Source of the DNA: Glossina fuscipes
Taxonomy: Eukaryota; Arthropoda; Insecta; Diptera; Glossinidae
Direction: 5' to 3'
Length of the DNA stretch: 64,000 bases
Assembly: GCF_014805625.2 (NCBI RefSeq)
Contig: NW_023998414.1
Coordinates: 26,683,546-26,747,545, forward strand
Positions 46,437 through 59,540 of this stretch are shown here, one piece after another (positions within the stretch are counted from its first letter, which is position 1; each line of letters opens with the position of its first letter). A program made the position numbers and the translations under genes. The notes under the pieces are model-generated. The model was not told the origin of the DNA and made no database searches. It saw only the letters and a program-made list of their open reading frames with translations.

Positions 46437-48189
46437 AATTTACGCAATAGTTTAAACTCTGACAGAGATCATGTTATTATCATTATTTTTTTCTAATTTC
46501 ATGTTTATGTAAAACGTGCATAAGCTTTGATTTGTATAAATCTCCAATCAACTGGCATCATATGCAATTAATCAAACGCCTACATGGAAATTTTTATGAG
46601 ATTTTTAGGCTTTTTTTTTTTTTCCTTAATAATATATCGCGGCTTTCTGGACAGCGGTATAAGATAAATGATTATGTTAACTAGCGCAATATGCTGGCAA
46701 CACTTTAAAGTATTTATCAAAAGCGAAAATTATGTTGAATAAGCTGCGCCGATCCAAGTGTTTGTTATCAGAATACATATCCAAATTTTGAAAAATGTGG
46801 AACGAAAATTATAATTCTCCATAAATACTCTATTAGTTACTCAATACATTTGAAATGGATGTCAACACTTATCCGAAAGCGTCAACAGAATCAAGATTTA
46901 TTTTCTTTTCCATCCTTCTCGATAACGTATATGCTTACATAGCTAACACTGTAAAATGAAAAATAGGCTTACAGATGGAAAGGCCTTTAATCACCAAATC
47001 AGGCCTTTTCCTTTCACCTAAAGAGATTCTTTCAATCTTTTATTCTAAGCTGGTAATAAATCTTTTATTTAATTGCTTTTAATTTATTCCTTAAATCTCT
47101 CTGTCTCTCTCTCTCTCTCTCGTTCTGATTCATGCTGTAAACGATAGTTTAAGTTTTTTACTTACTAAAAATACTCAAACTTTTTGAATTTATTACAAAA
47201 AAAAAAAAAAAAGAGAAAGATTCTACAGTTGCAGATTTTCAAGGACATAAGAAAACTTTTTCTAGCTTTTGGTAAGAAAACATAGACGTCGTAAGTCCTT
47301 GCAGAGCTTTCATTTGGCTTTATTCAACGTACGGTTATGGGCCGCAATTTTGGACTTTTCAAGTTTTGAGGTGAGCCAGAGACCATTTGTTTTTAAAAAA
47401 ATGGATTTACAAAGAAATTTGTTCATTGTAAGTCACTCAAAAGCCGATCTTAGGCTAAAAGGCGCAATGTCTCAATGCCCAATGCTCTCTTTTTAATGCT
47501 ATAATTATAACCCCAAGACAATCGCACGGGAATTGCAGATGCCAACGGTATGGTAAGCTTGAAAAACATGATTTCTAACAGAGGGCGCTTTAAGTTTTAA
47601 TTTTAAGGAAACCTTCAGTTCACCTTTAGGTTTTGAATTTTCTTTATATTTTATATATTTTTTTTATAACCGGTTGCCAAGTAATATAAACCTGAAATTT
47701 TTCACCCCTTCAATTTCCGGAAGCATTTCAGTCAATAAAAAAAAAAAAAATACATGTTTAAGGATATTACTGCTTATAGTAAGGACAGCTTCTTAAGAGC
47801 ATCAGACAACAATACTTGCAGGTGTTCCATATATATGCATATAGGTATATATATGTATATAGGTATATATATGTATATATATATATATTTTTTTTTACAT
47901 TAAGTTTCTTGGAAAGATTTGTGCGAGCTATGTTAGTGGATGACGAGACATCCAGTTGACTTGTAGATCAATATAGTATGTCAAGTGACATTTCTTAGCC
48001 TATGGAAGCGTTTTGCTTTTCCATAAAATTGTCGGCATAAGTACGCAGTAAATGTCTAGAAGCCGTTCATATCTAAAGTTATAGTTTTCCGATTTTGTTG
48101 TATTAAATTTTATAGTCGGAGAATTATTTTGTACAAATTATGGCATTCACTTTTAATCGCTTCAAAATGCCGATCGAGACCTGCTTATA

Positions 48190-48650
48190 AGTTAATCAAG
48201 TTATACATTGTTGCCTTCTTTCATTTACTTTATCTGTTAGTTGCCTAAATCATTGCTTGTTTCATTTACTTGTCGCGTTACCAACGTCCAACGGTTACCA
48301 TATATATCTTCCCAATTGCCTCTTTATTCAGTCAATTCTTCTCCATGCCAAGTGCTCATCCCACGTTCCTTCTATTCCTCGATACGTGCATTTTTTCTTC
48401 TGTCTATCTTTTCCTCCACTTGCCGCTTCGTCCAGCTGCTCTTCCGCCAAGCTGACATTTTATCCGTTATTTACTCATTAGTCCGACATTGTCCATTTCA
48501 CTTCACTTACTCCTTTGTTTATTTCCTGCGTCCATTCACCTCCCCTTATACATTGGTTACTAACATCCTACACACTCGACACAGGTCTTTATGTATCTGT
48601 GACTTCGTTCGCTTGGTTGTTTGCTTCTGTATTTGTCAACTAACTGAACA
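48190..48650. other. Pyrimidine-rich block 1
   Basis: The plus strand is strongly enriched in C and T and poor in G and A for about 460 bp. All plus frames stay open because stop codons need purines, which explains three overlapping frames. No protein features. The function is unknown. Confidence 0.6.
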
Positions 48651-49084
48651 AACTAATTACAAAATGTTAGGAGACTAGACGAATTAGTGAGTTCAAAAGC
48701 TCCGGTCGTCTTTTAAAGCAAATTATCAAAGCAGTCCGTGAGAGTGTTAATGAAAGTACATGAACGTTAATTCGGCTCTACGACCAAGAATTCGACGTTT
48801 CGAGAAGCTGTCTACCCCATGTTTTCACGAAATAATTACATTTTTATGCTTACAAGGTTCAAACGACTCAAGAATTGAAGCCTACAGATCAGGCACAGCG
48901 AACAGAGTCTGCCGATTAGTTTATGGAGTGATCGCAATTGGATGCTGATTTTTTGAACAAAAGTTCGAGTACATAAGCGCGAGCAAATCCCTGGAGACTA
49001 TTTACCCGATATGCTCTTCTATATATGACCCTATACATATCTATATCATATATGAATTTGTTAAAAAATTCATCATTTTTAATT

Positions 49085-49500
49085 GCAAAGCTGTATTCCC
49101 TATTAAAACTATTTCTTGTGCCAATTTTGGGTCACCCTACGTATGCCCGTCTATTCGCTTATACTTTTATTCATATATTCTTACATATATTTACTCTTCT
49201 GTTTAACAATTCTTTCATCTCTGTGTCCATCTTCGTGCCTAACTCTTCGTGCGTCTGTTCCTTTCACCATCCTTTATGTTCTAACATCCATCGGTAACCT
49301 TGCTCAAGCATTTGACCATTCAATCCTCTGAGTATTTATTCGCCTGGTCTTCCTTCCTTTTCTCACCTTTTCGTATCCTCATTTGCCTTTCTATTCCTAC
49401 GATTTGCCTTCGGCTACTTGTTGATGTATTCTTCGATCCGACTGACTTCTCGAATTATTATCATTTCATCTCTTCTTTTGTTTCTCCGTAAATATGTCTT
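49085..49500. other. Pyrimidine-rich block 2
   Basis: Same strand bias as block 1 about 430 bp further on, again with several overlapping plus-strand open frames and no recognisable protein. Confidence 0.6.
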
Positions 49501-50278
49501 TCTGTTCTTGGTCGCACGCATTCATTTCTATCCTATTAAACTTACTGCATATATTCTTGGTTGATTTCTTCAAATTATGATTGTTGTGATTCATTTACAA
49601 ATCCACTCACATAATTGATTAAGTCTCAAAAAACGAAAATCGAAACTCAGTTAAATCAATAATCGTCAAACGGACTTATGTCATTAAATTCATCTGAATT
49701 TTCGGAATTTATTTACTCAATTTAGGGCGTAAGAGAGGGACGGGACTTTTCATCTCATCCTGAAGAGAAGAGTATACAAGATTCGTCTCAATTCCATTTT
49801 GTCTTTATTTGTTTCGTTTGTTTCACATAAATCTGCAAATTGCATTCAAGTTTTTTTTTTTTTTTTTTGTTTACATTTTGATTAATTTGCTAAATTAAAC
49901 AGTTGGCAAAATTTAAGTTTATTTTATGGCTATTTATTTTGATAGAAGTTTTATGACTCTTGTGTCTTTTTTTTTTTTTCAAGAGTTAATGCGCACAAAT
50001 GTGTGCGGTGAGTATTTACACTTCATTTTCCAAGCGTTTCCAATAACATTTTCCGGCAATTGGTGTCAATACAATGAAAAATGGCTTGCTGTACATTTAG
50101 TGATCACTTAATTTTTGTTGCTATTCCACATTAAATAGATCGATGAAAATTGCACGTGGCGTTCATTTCTGCAACTGCTGTGCTAATGATTCCAAAAAAA
50201 AACAAATATATATATATATTGGATATTTTTGATTTTCGCAATAATACATCGACTTATTCTATTAAAAAGGGGCGAGAG

Positions 50279-50280
50279 GA

Positions 50281-50346
<66 letters not shown>
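50279..50346. repeat. (AG)n microsatellite
   Basis: About 68 bp of AG repeat with one GGG interruption. Confidence 0.9.
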
Positions 50347-50349
<3 letters not shown>

Positions 50350-53300
50350 AAAGAATTAAAAAATATTTATTTTCTACACACTGTACTTTACGGTAAAATT
50401 GAACAGAAACGCCTCATGAATATTCAAATCAAGCAATTTTGATGTCAAAATGTAAATAAGTCGTTAAAGCAAGGTGTTGACAAACAAATCACAGACCATA
50501 AAACATTTCGCAGACATTGTTGGTATTTTTTTTTTTTTTTTCCTCAACAAATTTGGTCAATCAACAATCGAAGTTTTATACTGTTTTCGGTTTTGAGGGG
50601 AATTTTACATTTTAGTTGATTGTAATACCAGCCATGTCTGCAAGCAGCATACAAATACATCAGATGCATATTAATCAAAAAAAAAAACAAAAAAAAAAAA
50701 CAAGAAAACAAATAATAAGTAAAACAAACACATTTTCAAATACTTTAAACTGTATTGGTTGTTTAGGAAATTATAGCTTTTAAGGATAAGGCTCATTAAT
50801 GTCTTATGGCGAAAAAATAATTTGTTTTCTTGTTATTTATATTTTTTCTTATCATAATTATGTTAAACGTCAAAACAAAGTCACGTTTCTGTGTTTTATA
50901 TGAAATTTTCAACGCTAACGCTATACGATATTTCATAGAATCTTATTCATTCATTGCACTTAACTGAAATTAAAATTAATGTGTCATAAAAGCCATTACT
51001 TGGATAGGCCTATCACTATGACCTGTGACTACCAAAACAAGAAGTAGAAAAAAAAATAAAAAATTAGGCAAAGGAAATAATAACCAAATGCCGAAGACAA
51101 GCGGCAGTCATGTCGGCAAACAAGCCGTTTAAACGCTAGAAATAATGACAAGTACAACAGCCAATTACCCGCGTAACAGGTAACAAGCGAGACGCACGCA
51201 ATTTACAACATCTTTACTTACTTATACGGATTACTTATAAACAGTGAGACCTCTCTTAAAGAGTTGGGCTATTGTAACTTTTTACAAGAATCGAATTATT
51301 ATTATTATTATTTTTTTGGCCTAACGGAGGATTTGGACCCTGTAGTATATGTGGGAAAAAATGCATTGTCTGAATGGTTTTTTTCCCGTGAAATTTTGTG
51401 CTTTTTTCGAAAGAGACCACTTGCGTACTACGAACAGTTGCTGAAAGTTACAGCTTAACATTTTACCGGATGTTTTCTAGCTTTTCTAGGACTCATGTTC
51501 ATGGAAAACATCCGAAGAGAAAAATTTTCGTGGCAACCCTTGGGTGAATACGAAGGAGCGAACAATTGAAACCTTTTTGTCAAGAAATTCAATGAGGTTT
51601 TGATGTTGGGTATGCGTTCCCTTATTAAATTGTACATGTTCTTGCGTTTACTTGTCTTCGCCATCATTTCGAAACATGACAAGTGCAAAGCGAGGGCAAT
51701 TATATGGCCTTGAAATGGCACTTTTCGGCACTTTTCGAAATCGGGCAAGCACCGTAACTTATATAATTTTCAATAGAATTGAAGTATTTTCAAGACGCAG
51801 TTGCCTAGTGAAACAAGAGAGATTTTTAAACATTTAACATCTTAATTTAAACATTTTTTTATTAATTAAAGAATGACTTTCTTTTTTTGGGCGAAAATTT
51901 CCACTTTTTCACTCAAACAGTTGCGCCCCTGGCGTGTTTCCCCAGGCATAGAAACGTTGATTAAATGATTTTTTTTTTTTAAATTCAAATTTAGACCAGT
52001 TATGTTGCTTTCCGCGGAGCCCCTTGAGCAAGAGATGTCTGAAGAGATATGAGGCTGAGGTGTTGACATTTTTTTAATATTTTTTCGAAAATAATTCTCT
52101 TTTCTAATACATGCAAGTATGCTTAACAATCTACTCAAATATTATTTATCTGCTACTTTTCCTTCCATCTAAAAAATATTGTCAAAAAAAAACGCTCTAG
52201 TTTCAGGCCGTTGCCCCCTTAAATAAACATTATATTTATAGTTTTATTGAGTGAATTTCTAGGAAAAAAATTGCTTCAGCACTTTTAAAAAATAATATTC
52301 GTAAGTCAAAAAATTTAACGATAATCAAAAAGTGTTATTAATAACATGTCGTGTAATTAATAAAATATCTCTTAAAGATTGGATTGACTGTATTTCAGTA
52401 GGAGTATAGGAGTATAGGAGACTATGTGTTTATAAGCACATATATTGGAGTGGTCTTTACAGGTACGCTATAAAGTGTTTTACAGGTGCTTTCTTAATTT
52501 CAATTTAGCAAACAAATCTTCTAATAACCACCATAGTGTAAAATGGTGAACTTACAGGCATAATGTTTATTAGATGTATTTAGATAACATCGTATTCATG
52601 ATATGAATGTGCGCTATGTGTGAATCCGCATTTATTGCATGATTAAGGCCACAGGCATTGAATTCTATATAAAAGTAGCTTGTGTAGTGGGATCGCGAGT
52701 TAATATTGTGTTTCGATATTAATAAGAAATACTTCCTAAAATTTTGGTTTGGGGGAAAAGTAAATTAAGAGATTTTTATCACTCCCTCCCTCTCTCTCTC
52801 TCTCTATAAACGATGTTTAGTACCATATGGTAGATAGGTTACATCATACTGATGCCAATTTGAAACGTGGTAATTGTATTTTGTCCATGGTATGAGGAGT
52901 TATATTACTGTGAAAATGAGTGAAAAATAAAAGAAATGGACAAGCAAAGTATTTCAATGCTTTCGCTAACAACATTTTCAAACAATTCACATATTCAAGG
53001 GGCAAATGAAGCAAACTAAATTGATACAATTAATAGATATAAAGGCTAGTTAATGCCTAAAGTTTAAAAGAAAATTTATTTTCTATTCTAATGTCTTCTA
53101 TGGATCAATCCCAATTGAAGTCATGCAATCACCGAAAAAAGCCTTGCATTGTGGTGAATGTCTTTTCCAGGAGATCCGAATCGTGAAAGGGGTAAATAAC
53201 GCCCACTATGAACTTGAAGGAAATTTGTTTAAAAGTTTACTAAGAAAAAGAGAAAAGAAAAATTGTCAAGATTTATTCCTTGGATTTCACCTCCTGTTGA

Positions 53301-54535
53301 ATCTTCAATATCTCTCGATAATAGCAACAATAACATATGATATAGAAGAACATTACAGGCATTCCTCAAATATTTATATTATGATAAGTATTTAACTGAA
53401 TTTTGGATCCATATCTTTTGAGAAATACACTCTCGAATTGTTTTCGGTTTTTGTTGAAAATTGTTTCAAATTTTTTTGGTCATTTATTAATGAGTCAATC
53501 ATAAATTTGCCAAATCTTGAAACTTGGAGAGCGTTAATAACGAATAGAAGTTTATAAGTAATTTTCAAAAAAGTACATAACTTCATAAGGACACTATTTA
53601 CGTATTCAGGATCCATATTAAGCCAAATAAAGTATTGTTTTATCTGATACTTCAAAGAGGACAATGCTAAGAATATTTGCAAAATGTTATATTAAAAATA
53701 TGTGTAAGCGGGTAACATAGTAAATGAGCACAATGTTGATGAATGGAACGCCATCCGGGTGAGAGAAGTTAGAGGAAAGCAACTGAGTGTATTGTGCAAA
53801 TTATTCAAGTGCATCCTAATAAATGCAATATTTAAAGCCGGACGATTTTGTCTGAATTTGATAAACAACATTTCATTAACGATGCAGGAATTTTTGGGTA
53901 ATTGCATTGAGTCTGTAGTTGCGCTAAATCGCGCAAATAAAAATCCGAAATATAGGCAATAGATCCTCAAAGTTTCTAGAATCTCTTCCAGGTTCATATT
54001 CAAATCATCTTTCTTTCCGTAGTGTTCCTCTTTTATTATTTGCCCCTTCTCTGGTATAATGAATTGTATTTGATTTAAAAGAAAAAGGAAAAAAACAGTG
54101 TTCAATTTCTTGATTTAAAAAAAAAAAAACAATCTCCCACAGTTATTGCGTTGGTATGGACACTAAAGACAACTAACAAATAAATGCTTTAATTTACTTT
54201 TCTATTTAGAGTATGCGCGGCAAACGAATTCGTGCCATCACGCGAGCTCTTCATCTTGAACAAATTTGTTTACTATCATAAGGTCTCTAAGTGTTGTGTG
54301 TTCTAGGCAATCTCTTGTGGCACCAAACGGACGCTTTCTTTTGATTTCAAGTGAAACGTGAGTGTATTGTGGTCTTATAAGCTGAACGACAAAACGAGGG
54401 CGCCTTTCAATTGCTTTACTCTCCATTTAAAAAGACACTCTAATGCATTTTATTTTACCATTTAGCTCAATCTTAAGTATTTATTGCGTCTATTCATAAT
54501 GCCTTGCAAAAATTCCAAATAAATGTTATTTCAAA
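50347..54535. other. Gene-poor DNA
   Basis: AT-rich with short frames only. 54238-54426 (-) has a compact 62-codon ATG frame (MESKAIERRPRFVVQLIRPQ at its start) and 53692-54105 (-) a longer one. Neither matches a family I know. They may relate to the small secreted ORF just to the right. Confidence 0.4.
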
Positions 54536-54724
54536 TTATTTACTCATTCGGATATATTTTGTGAAAAATTTCCACCAAGAGTTAAATAAAATATTGACTG
54601 AGATCCGTAAGTTCAACGAAGTTTGCAGTCGGCGCAATTCCTTTGCCCTGTTCTTATTCCAATGCTCCTCGCTCTGAGCTACATGACATATAACGAGTGC
54701 TAGGCTTAGATATAATAGCCACAT
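54536..54724 (-). CDS. Candidate small secreted peptide
   Basis: 62 codons on the minus strand. The start MWLLYLSLALVICHVAQS is a textbook signal peptide with likely cleavage before EEHWNKNR. The rest is basic (RAKELRRLQ). The end (WWKFFTKYIRMSK) may be intronic read-through, with a real exon ending earlier, but I found no strong donor. Two further minus-strand frames lie downstream. It could be the first exon of a peptide-hormone or effector gene, or chance. Confidence 0.25.
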   Translation of the reverse strand: MWLLYLSLALVICHVAQSEEHWNKNRAKELRRLQTSLNLRISVNILFNSWWKFFTKYIRMSK

Positions 54725-57700
54725 TGACCAGTGAACTGACAGCTGAAGACAGCTTGGGATGATGAAGAAACATAATTATCGTAATAAATTTATGGGTTTT
54801 TGCTAAGGAATTATGCAGAGACGCAACGTACATATGGAATAGCTATATATATATATATATATATATATAGATATATATACATATATTTATAGGAAGGGCC
54901 GCAAAACTTTTAAACTAGGCAAATAGCATATAGCATGCAAGGTTTCTTCTTTTGGTTTATTTGCTTTTGCTTTCTTATTAGTCTTGGAATGATTATAGTA
55001 TTTTGCGCAAATGGCGTTTGTACAGGAATGTGTTAAATCATGAAAATTGTATTAGCTTGATGGGACTAATGCTTACAAAACGTGTCCTATGTATTAGCTA
55101 ACATTATGTTTGCTTATATTTCACAATGTGTGTGTGTGTGTGTTTGTGTGTGCTCATTTTATAGCTATAAGTTCTCATTACAAATCGTTCTTAGTATAGA
55201 TTTTAATTTTTTTTTTTATTTCTTTCGATTTCTTGTAAACAAACCGCCTTTGTGTTAAAGACGCTTAGAATGCTTTTTATAGCTCGATTAGCTAACAATG
55301 CATCTTATCGTATTGTTTAGTTACTTTATTCTTACTTACAAGAACATATAATTCATATTTATATTCATAAAACGATTCTTGGCTAATTGAAGCATACCAG
55401 CGTTTAATGGTAAGATAAGTTTATAAGACATACAACTAAATATGTGATCAGAGTCGACCTAGTGAAATTGGTCGGTTTATCGGTTTTTCTGTTCAAAAAA
55501 AATCTTACATTTTTTCGCCTTACGTCTGTCTTAATTTGTGATGGGGATATATTAAGTTCGTGTGCGTGCATGTGCATGTAACATCTAAAGGAACGTAAGA
55601 CAGATGGATAGGTATTTTATTAGATCTATTGATTCAGAATTAGGCTATCAGTTGAGAGAATCGGTTTAACTTGAAGAAAACAGTTTTTGAGATATATAAA
55701 TGAAATTTAGCAGATTGCTATCGATTAGCCAACAATGGACAAAAGCTAGTGAATATGAACTGAATAGGATTATTTTTGTAATCACTCTCTATGGGATGAC
55801 TTATTTTTAAAGATTCGTTATATCGAAAAATAGTATTTTGATATATTAAATGAATGGATGAGAAGATTTCTTGAACTCCTCCCTACGTAAGTAGTCTCAC
55901 AGCAAATAAGCCGTTGGAAGGCAAAAAGTCTTGACGAAAGACGAAAGTTGGTCAAATATATATTAATTTGATATATAAATATACTGCGGTAAGCTCCGAC
56001 TGCCTTAACATAATTCATATATACGAAGACTCCCATAAACCGTAAGACTTTCTATGGGAATAAAGTTTAGTTTTTGGTATATCATAAATGAAAGTGTTGC
56101 AGGAACAGCACAATGATTTGATATATAAATTCGATTCGGATCATTGTAATCTATTTTTGGCGATCCTTTGCATATAAGCATTCTCAAGAAAACTAAACCT
56201 TAATGAAGAACCAAGGTATAGTTTTAAATACGTTATGAAGAAGAAAAACGAAAAATTGTATTAGGTTAAGTGGTGCGGGGGATTTCATAGTCGGCCTTGT
56301 CCGACTAAAATGCTGCTCTTTCCTTATTTTTATTTCACTCCAATTTTAAAAATTAGGTTAAATCGTTTCATATTCTTTCTCTAATAATATTTTTTATACT
56401 CATCTGATATATTGTTCTGAGTGTCTAACTTATAGCCACTACTAGCATCATATTAGGTATATTTTAAATCAGATTTGTGTTATAGATTATAAATATTTCG
56501 GTAGCATATGTTATGGACCGTTCACTGTCTCACGATATATGTATGTATATGCTCTCAGCGTATTCTATCTTAGTTAAGTAAAGATTCTATGCCCATCGTA
56601 CAAACGAAGAAGTAGCGCACGGAAAATTCCACTTGATACCCCATGTTCTGAATCCGTTTTAAATTTCTAAGAAAATCGATGAATTTTTCAATGCTGGTTG
56701 GTCCATTCATTCATTTATCGGTTAATGTATATCGAAGCAAAAAGACAAAAGATGATTATTGTCTCCAAATAGACTTTGAAGATGGGCTGTGATCTTCAAG
56801 GACACCTAAAAGAATAGTGCCAAAGTAGCCCTGGTGGCCTTGCAAACACACTTGCAATTAGCAAAATTAAAAAAAGACTCACTCTATCTCCCTGCTACAC
56901 ATTAAGCTTAAAAGCTGCCACAAATATTTCGCAGTCATGTTACGAGTACAGTATAAAAGGAAGTTTGATTGGCCAATTGGCACGCCTATAAATTAACAAT
57001 GTACTTTACAATTTTTGTGTATTGATTTGACTGAGATCGTGGGTGTACAAGATTCGCCTTAACGCAAATATGATTTCCTTGCTTGGCTTTGTTTTTCACC
57101 GATTGTCACATTGGTATATATATGTGTGTAGGAGGATGTTTCTCTTTGTTACTTTTAAACATTACAGTTCTGCTGATGGTTTTAAAACAAGTTTCAAGTC
57201 TTTTTATTATCATCAAAACCATGTGAAAATGTTTTCATATTTTATTAACAATAGTTTCTAGCATTGACTTAATAACCATATATCTCGTCTCAACTGTTTG
57301 CAAAATCATAACGAAAATGCGCTTAACACACGCTAACAACAGACACGAACTTTGCCAAATTATTGGATATCAATTGAAGAGATGCCTCTGCTTAATAACC
57401 TAAACGGCAATGGGATTTTCTATCTGATCTTAAATAAGAATGAAAACTATCTCGACTATGATGATAGTGATGATCTAGAGGACTGTGCTTCAATGATTTC
57501 ACATACTATCTGCCCATTTTTTATATACCTTCCTATTTCATAGTAAATTTCGTGTTTCTTCATGTTTTACTTAATAACTCTTTTTTTTTTTTTTTATAAA
57601 GACGACAACCCTGTTTACAATCACTTTTCTAAATTATAATTTGTGCCATATAATAAACGGTCGTTGATTTACTCAATTGTAACACGAACTTAATAATATC

Positions 57701-58446
57701 GCGCAAACAAAAAGAAGACTAGAGCGTCGAAAGTATTAAATATGGCAGATATTAGGCCAAAAAAGAAATCCCAAAAAATTTTATTTAAAAAAAAATTTTT
57801 GAATTTTTATTTTCAAATCTCTTTAATGCAAAACGAGCGGCATAGAATATTTACATAGTTTATTTTGTTTTAAAAAAAAAATTTGAAAAAAGACAATCCT
57901 TCAAATATATTTTTCTCTCTCAAAGCCATAGTTCTACTAATGTTGTTTAAAGGGGTAAAAAAAATAAATAAAAATACAAGTAAGAAAACTGCATTCGACT
58001 GTGACCGAATCTTTTATACTCATCTCCTATAAAAGACTAATAAAAAAAAAAAAAAGCAAAAAAACAGAATTTCCATACTCTATACGACGGACGGACGGAG
58101 GAGGGTGCAATTGATTTTTCGTATTCTTGCTGGAATAAAAGTGACAATTTTTATCGTGTGTCCAGTGTGTTTTTAAGTGTAATGAGGAGAAAGACGGAAA
58201 GGAAAAAGTTTTCTCAGTTTTTGTTACATTGTAGGCGTGTCGGGTTTGTGCCATTCTTGAATTCTTTTGCAAATTTTTAAGCAAAGTCTTGATTTCCACT
58301 AACGGAAGAATTTTTACCAAAAATGCTTTGATGCATTCCAAATTTGACACTGGTCAAGAATGTATACATCTTATGGGGATTTTGAGGTTTGCTTGCGTCC
58401 TATAAACGTATTGACGAAAAGAATTATGAAATATTGGTACATATCA
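54725..58446. other. Gene-poor DNA with repeat remnants
   Basis: (TA)n at about 54846-54870, (TG)n near 55128-55150, a faint copy of the dispersed repeat near 55540-55700, and T/A runs. No gene recognised. The frame 57352-57543 is not convincing. Confidence 0.45.
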
Positions 58447-58494
58447 ATATATGTTGGGTACAATATATGTTGGGTACAATATATGTTGGGTAGG
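58447..58494. repeat. 16-bp unit repeated three times
   Basis: CAATATATGTTGGGTA occurs three times in perfect tandem. Confidence 0.9.
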
Positions 58495-59269
58495 CCCGCA
58501 AAATTTGTTCCCCTGACATCGTTCATAAAATTCACGTTTAAATTTTTATGCACTCATCTGTTGCAGTTTGCTAGTAATAAGTGAAAAATCAATTCTTCTT
58601 CTCATTGGAAAATGGACGTGTTTTCATAGGCGTGTTCTTCTGCCGATTCAGTACTAACCAGAGTGCAAGAACTTTCAATATTTCCAGTAAATATAAAGCC
58701 GTTAATTTTATTTTTATGGCCATGGGAATGTTTACAACAGACATTATACAGGCGGACAAACAGACATGCTTAAGTCAATTTAGATGTTGATGTTGGTCAA
58801 CAACATATATATTCTGTCAGGTCTGTTATCCTTCCTCCTTGGCGTTGACAATGTTTTGACAAAATGAACAATACTTCGGTGGCGGGTCTAAAAATAGTCA
58901 CATTTAGCTCCAAATGTTAGTTTGTGAGTAAGAAATGGCGGAATAGAATACTTTGTATTGTGGAAAGACCAAAGACATTTGGATCATATAGGCCTATTTT
59001 TTGGGCTATCATGAGAAGCAAGCGATTAGATAAAGAGAAAGTCTAATTTCTGGTTTTTTATGAAGGAAACAGAGGTAAATACAAAATTTTTTGGAAAGTA
59101 AATTAAGTTTGCTAAATTTTCATCAGGTTCTGGGGTGGCTTGGGCTATCCGAACGTTATGTCTCTGCATGAAAATAATATGTAATTTTTGGTATATTAAT
59201 ATTAAAACGAGTGAGTACTAAGCGAAGTGGTGTACGGCTTCTGATGATTGGCCTTCCCCGGATATAATT

Positions 59270-59540
59270 TTACTTGTTTATAGTCTACATCGTTTGTGGA
59301 CCAAGGGCATATTAAATTTATGCGGGTGTATATAGCAACCGGGAGAAATTAAAATGAATCCAAATTTTATTATACCGATCTAAGCTTGTTTATCTGTGTG
59401 TCCGTGTTAAATTCTACTGCTTTAACCTATAGGTCGGTAATGTTTTAGACATTTTCATGAAATTCGGTATAGTGAAGTGCTTTGATCCAAGAAGGGACGC
59501 TATTGGAAATGGTTCGGATCAAAGCACTTTTTCGATTACA
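59270..59540 (+). repeat. Dispersed repeat family copy, diverged
   Basis: Shares GGGCATATTAAATTTATGCG, TTATTATACCGATCTAAGC, AACCTATAGGTCGGTAATG, TTTCATGAAATTCGGTATAG and GGACGCTATTGGAAATGG with the other copies, in the same order. Confidence 0.5.

Larger units (their letters stand above)
43444..48189. other. Gene-poor DNA after BAF-like gene
   Basis: Apart from the ORF at 44.0-44.3 kb I see no gene. There is (GT)n at 44742-44782, (TA)n at 45460-45492, T runs including a 45-T homopolymer at 46391-46435, and an 18-bp unit repeated twice near 47840-47875. Confidence 0.5.

Noticed and set aside
48241..48678. 145-codon plus-strand frame
   Set aside because: Several overlapping frames are open at once because the strand is purine-poor, and the translation has no protein-like features.
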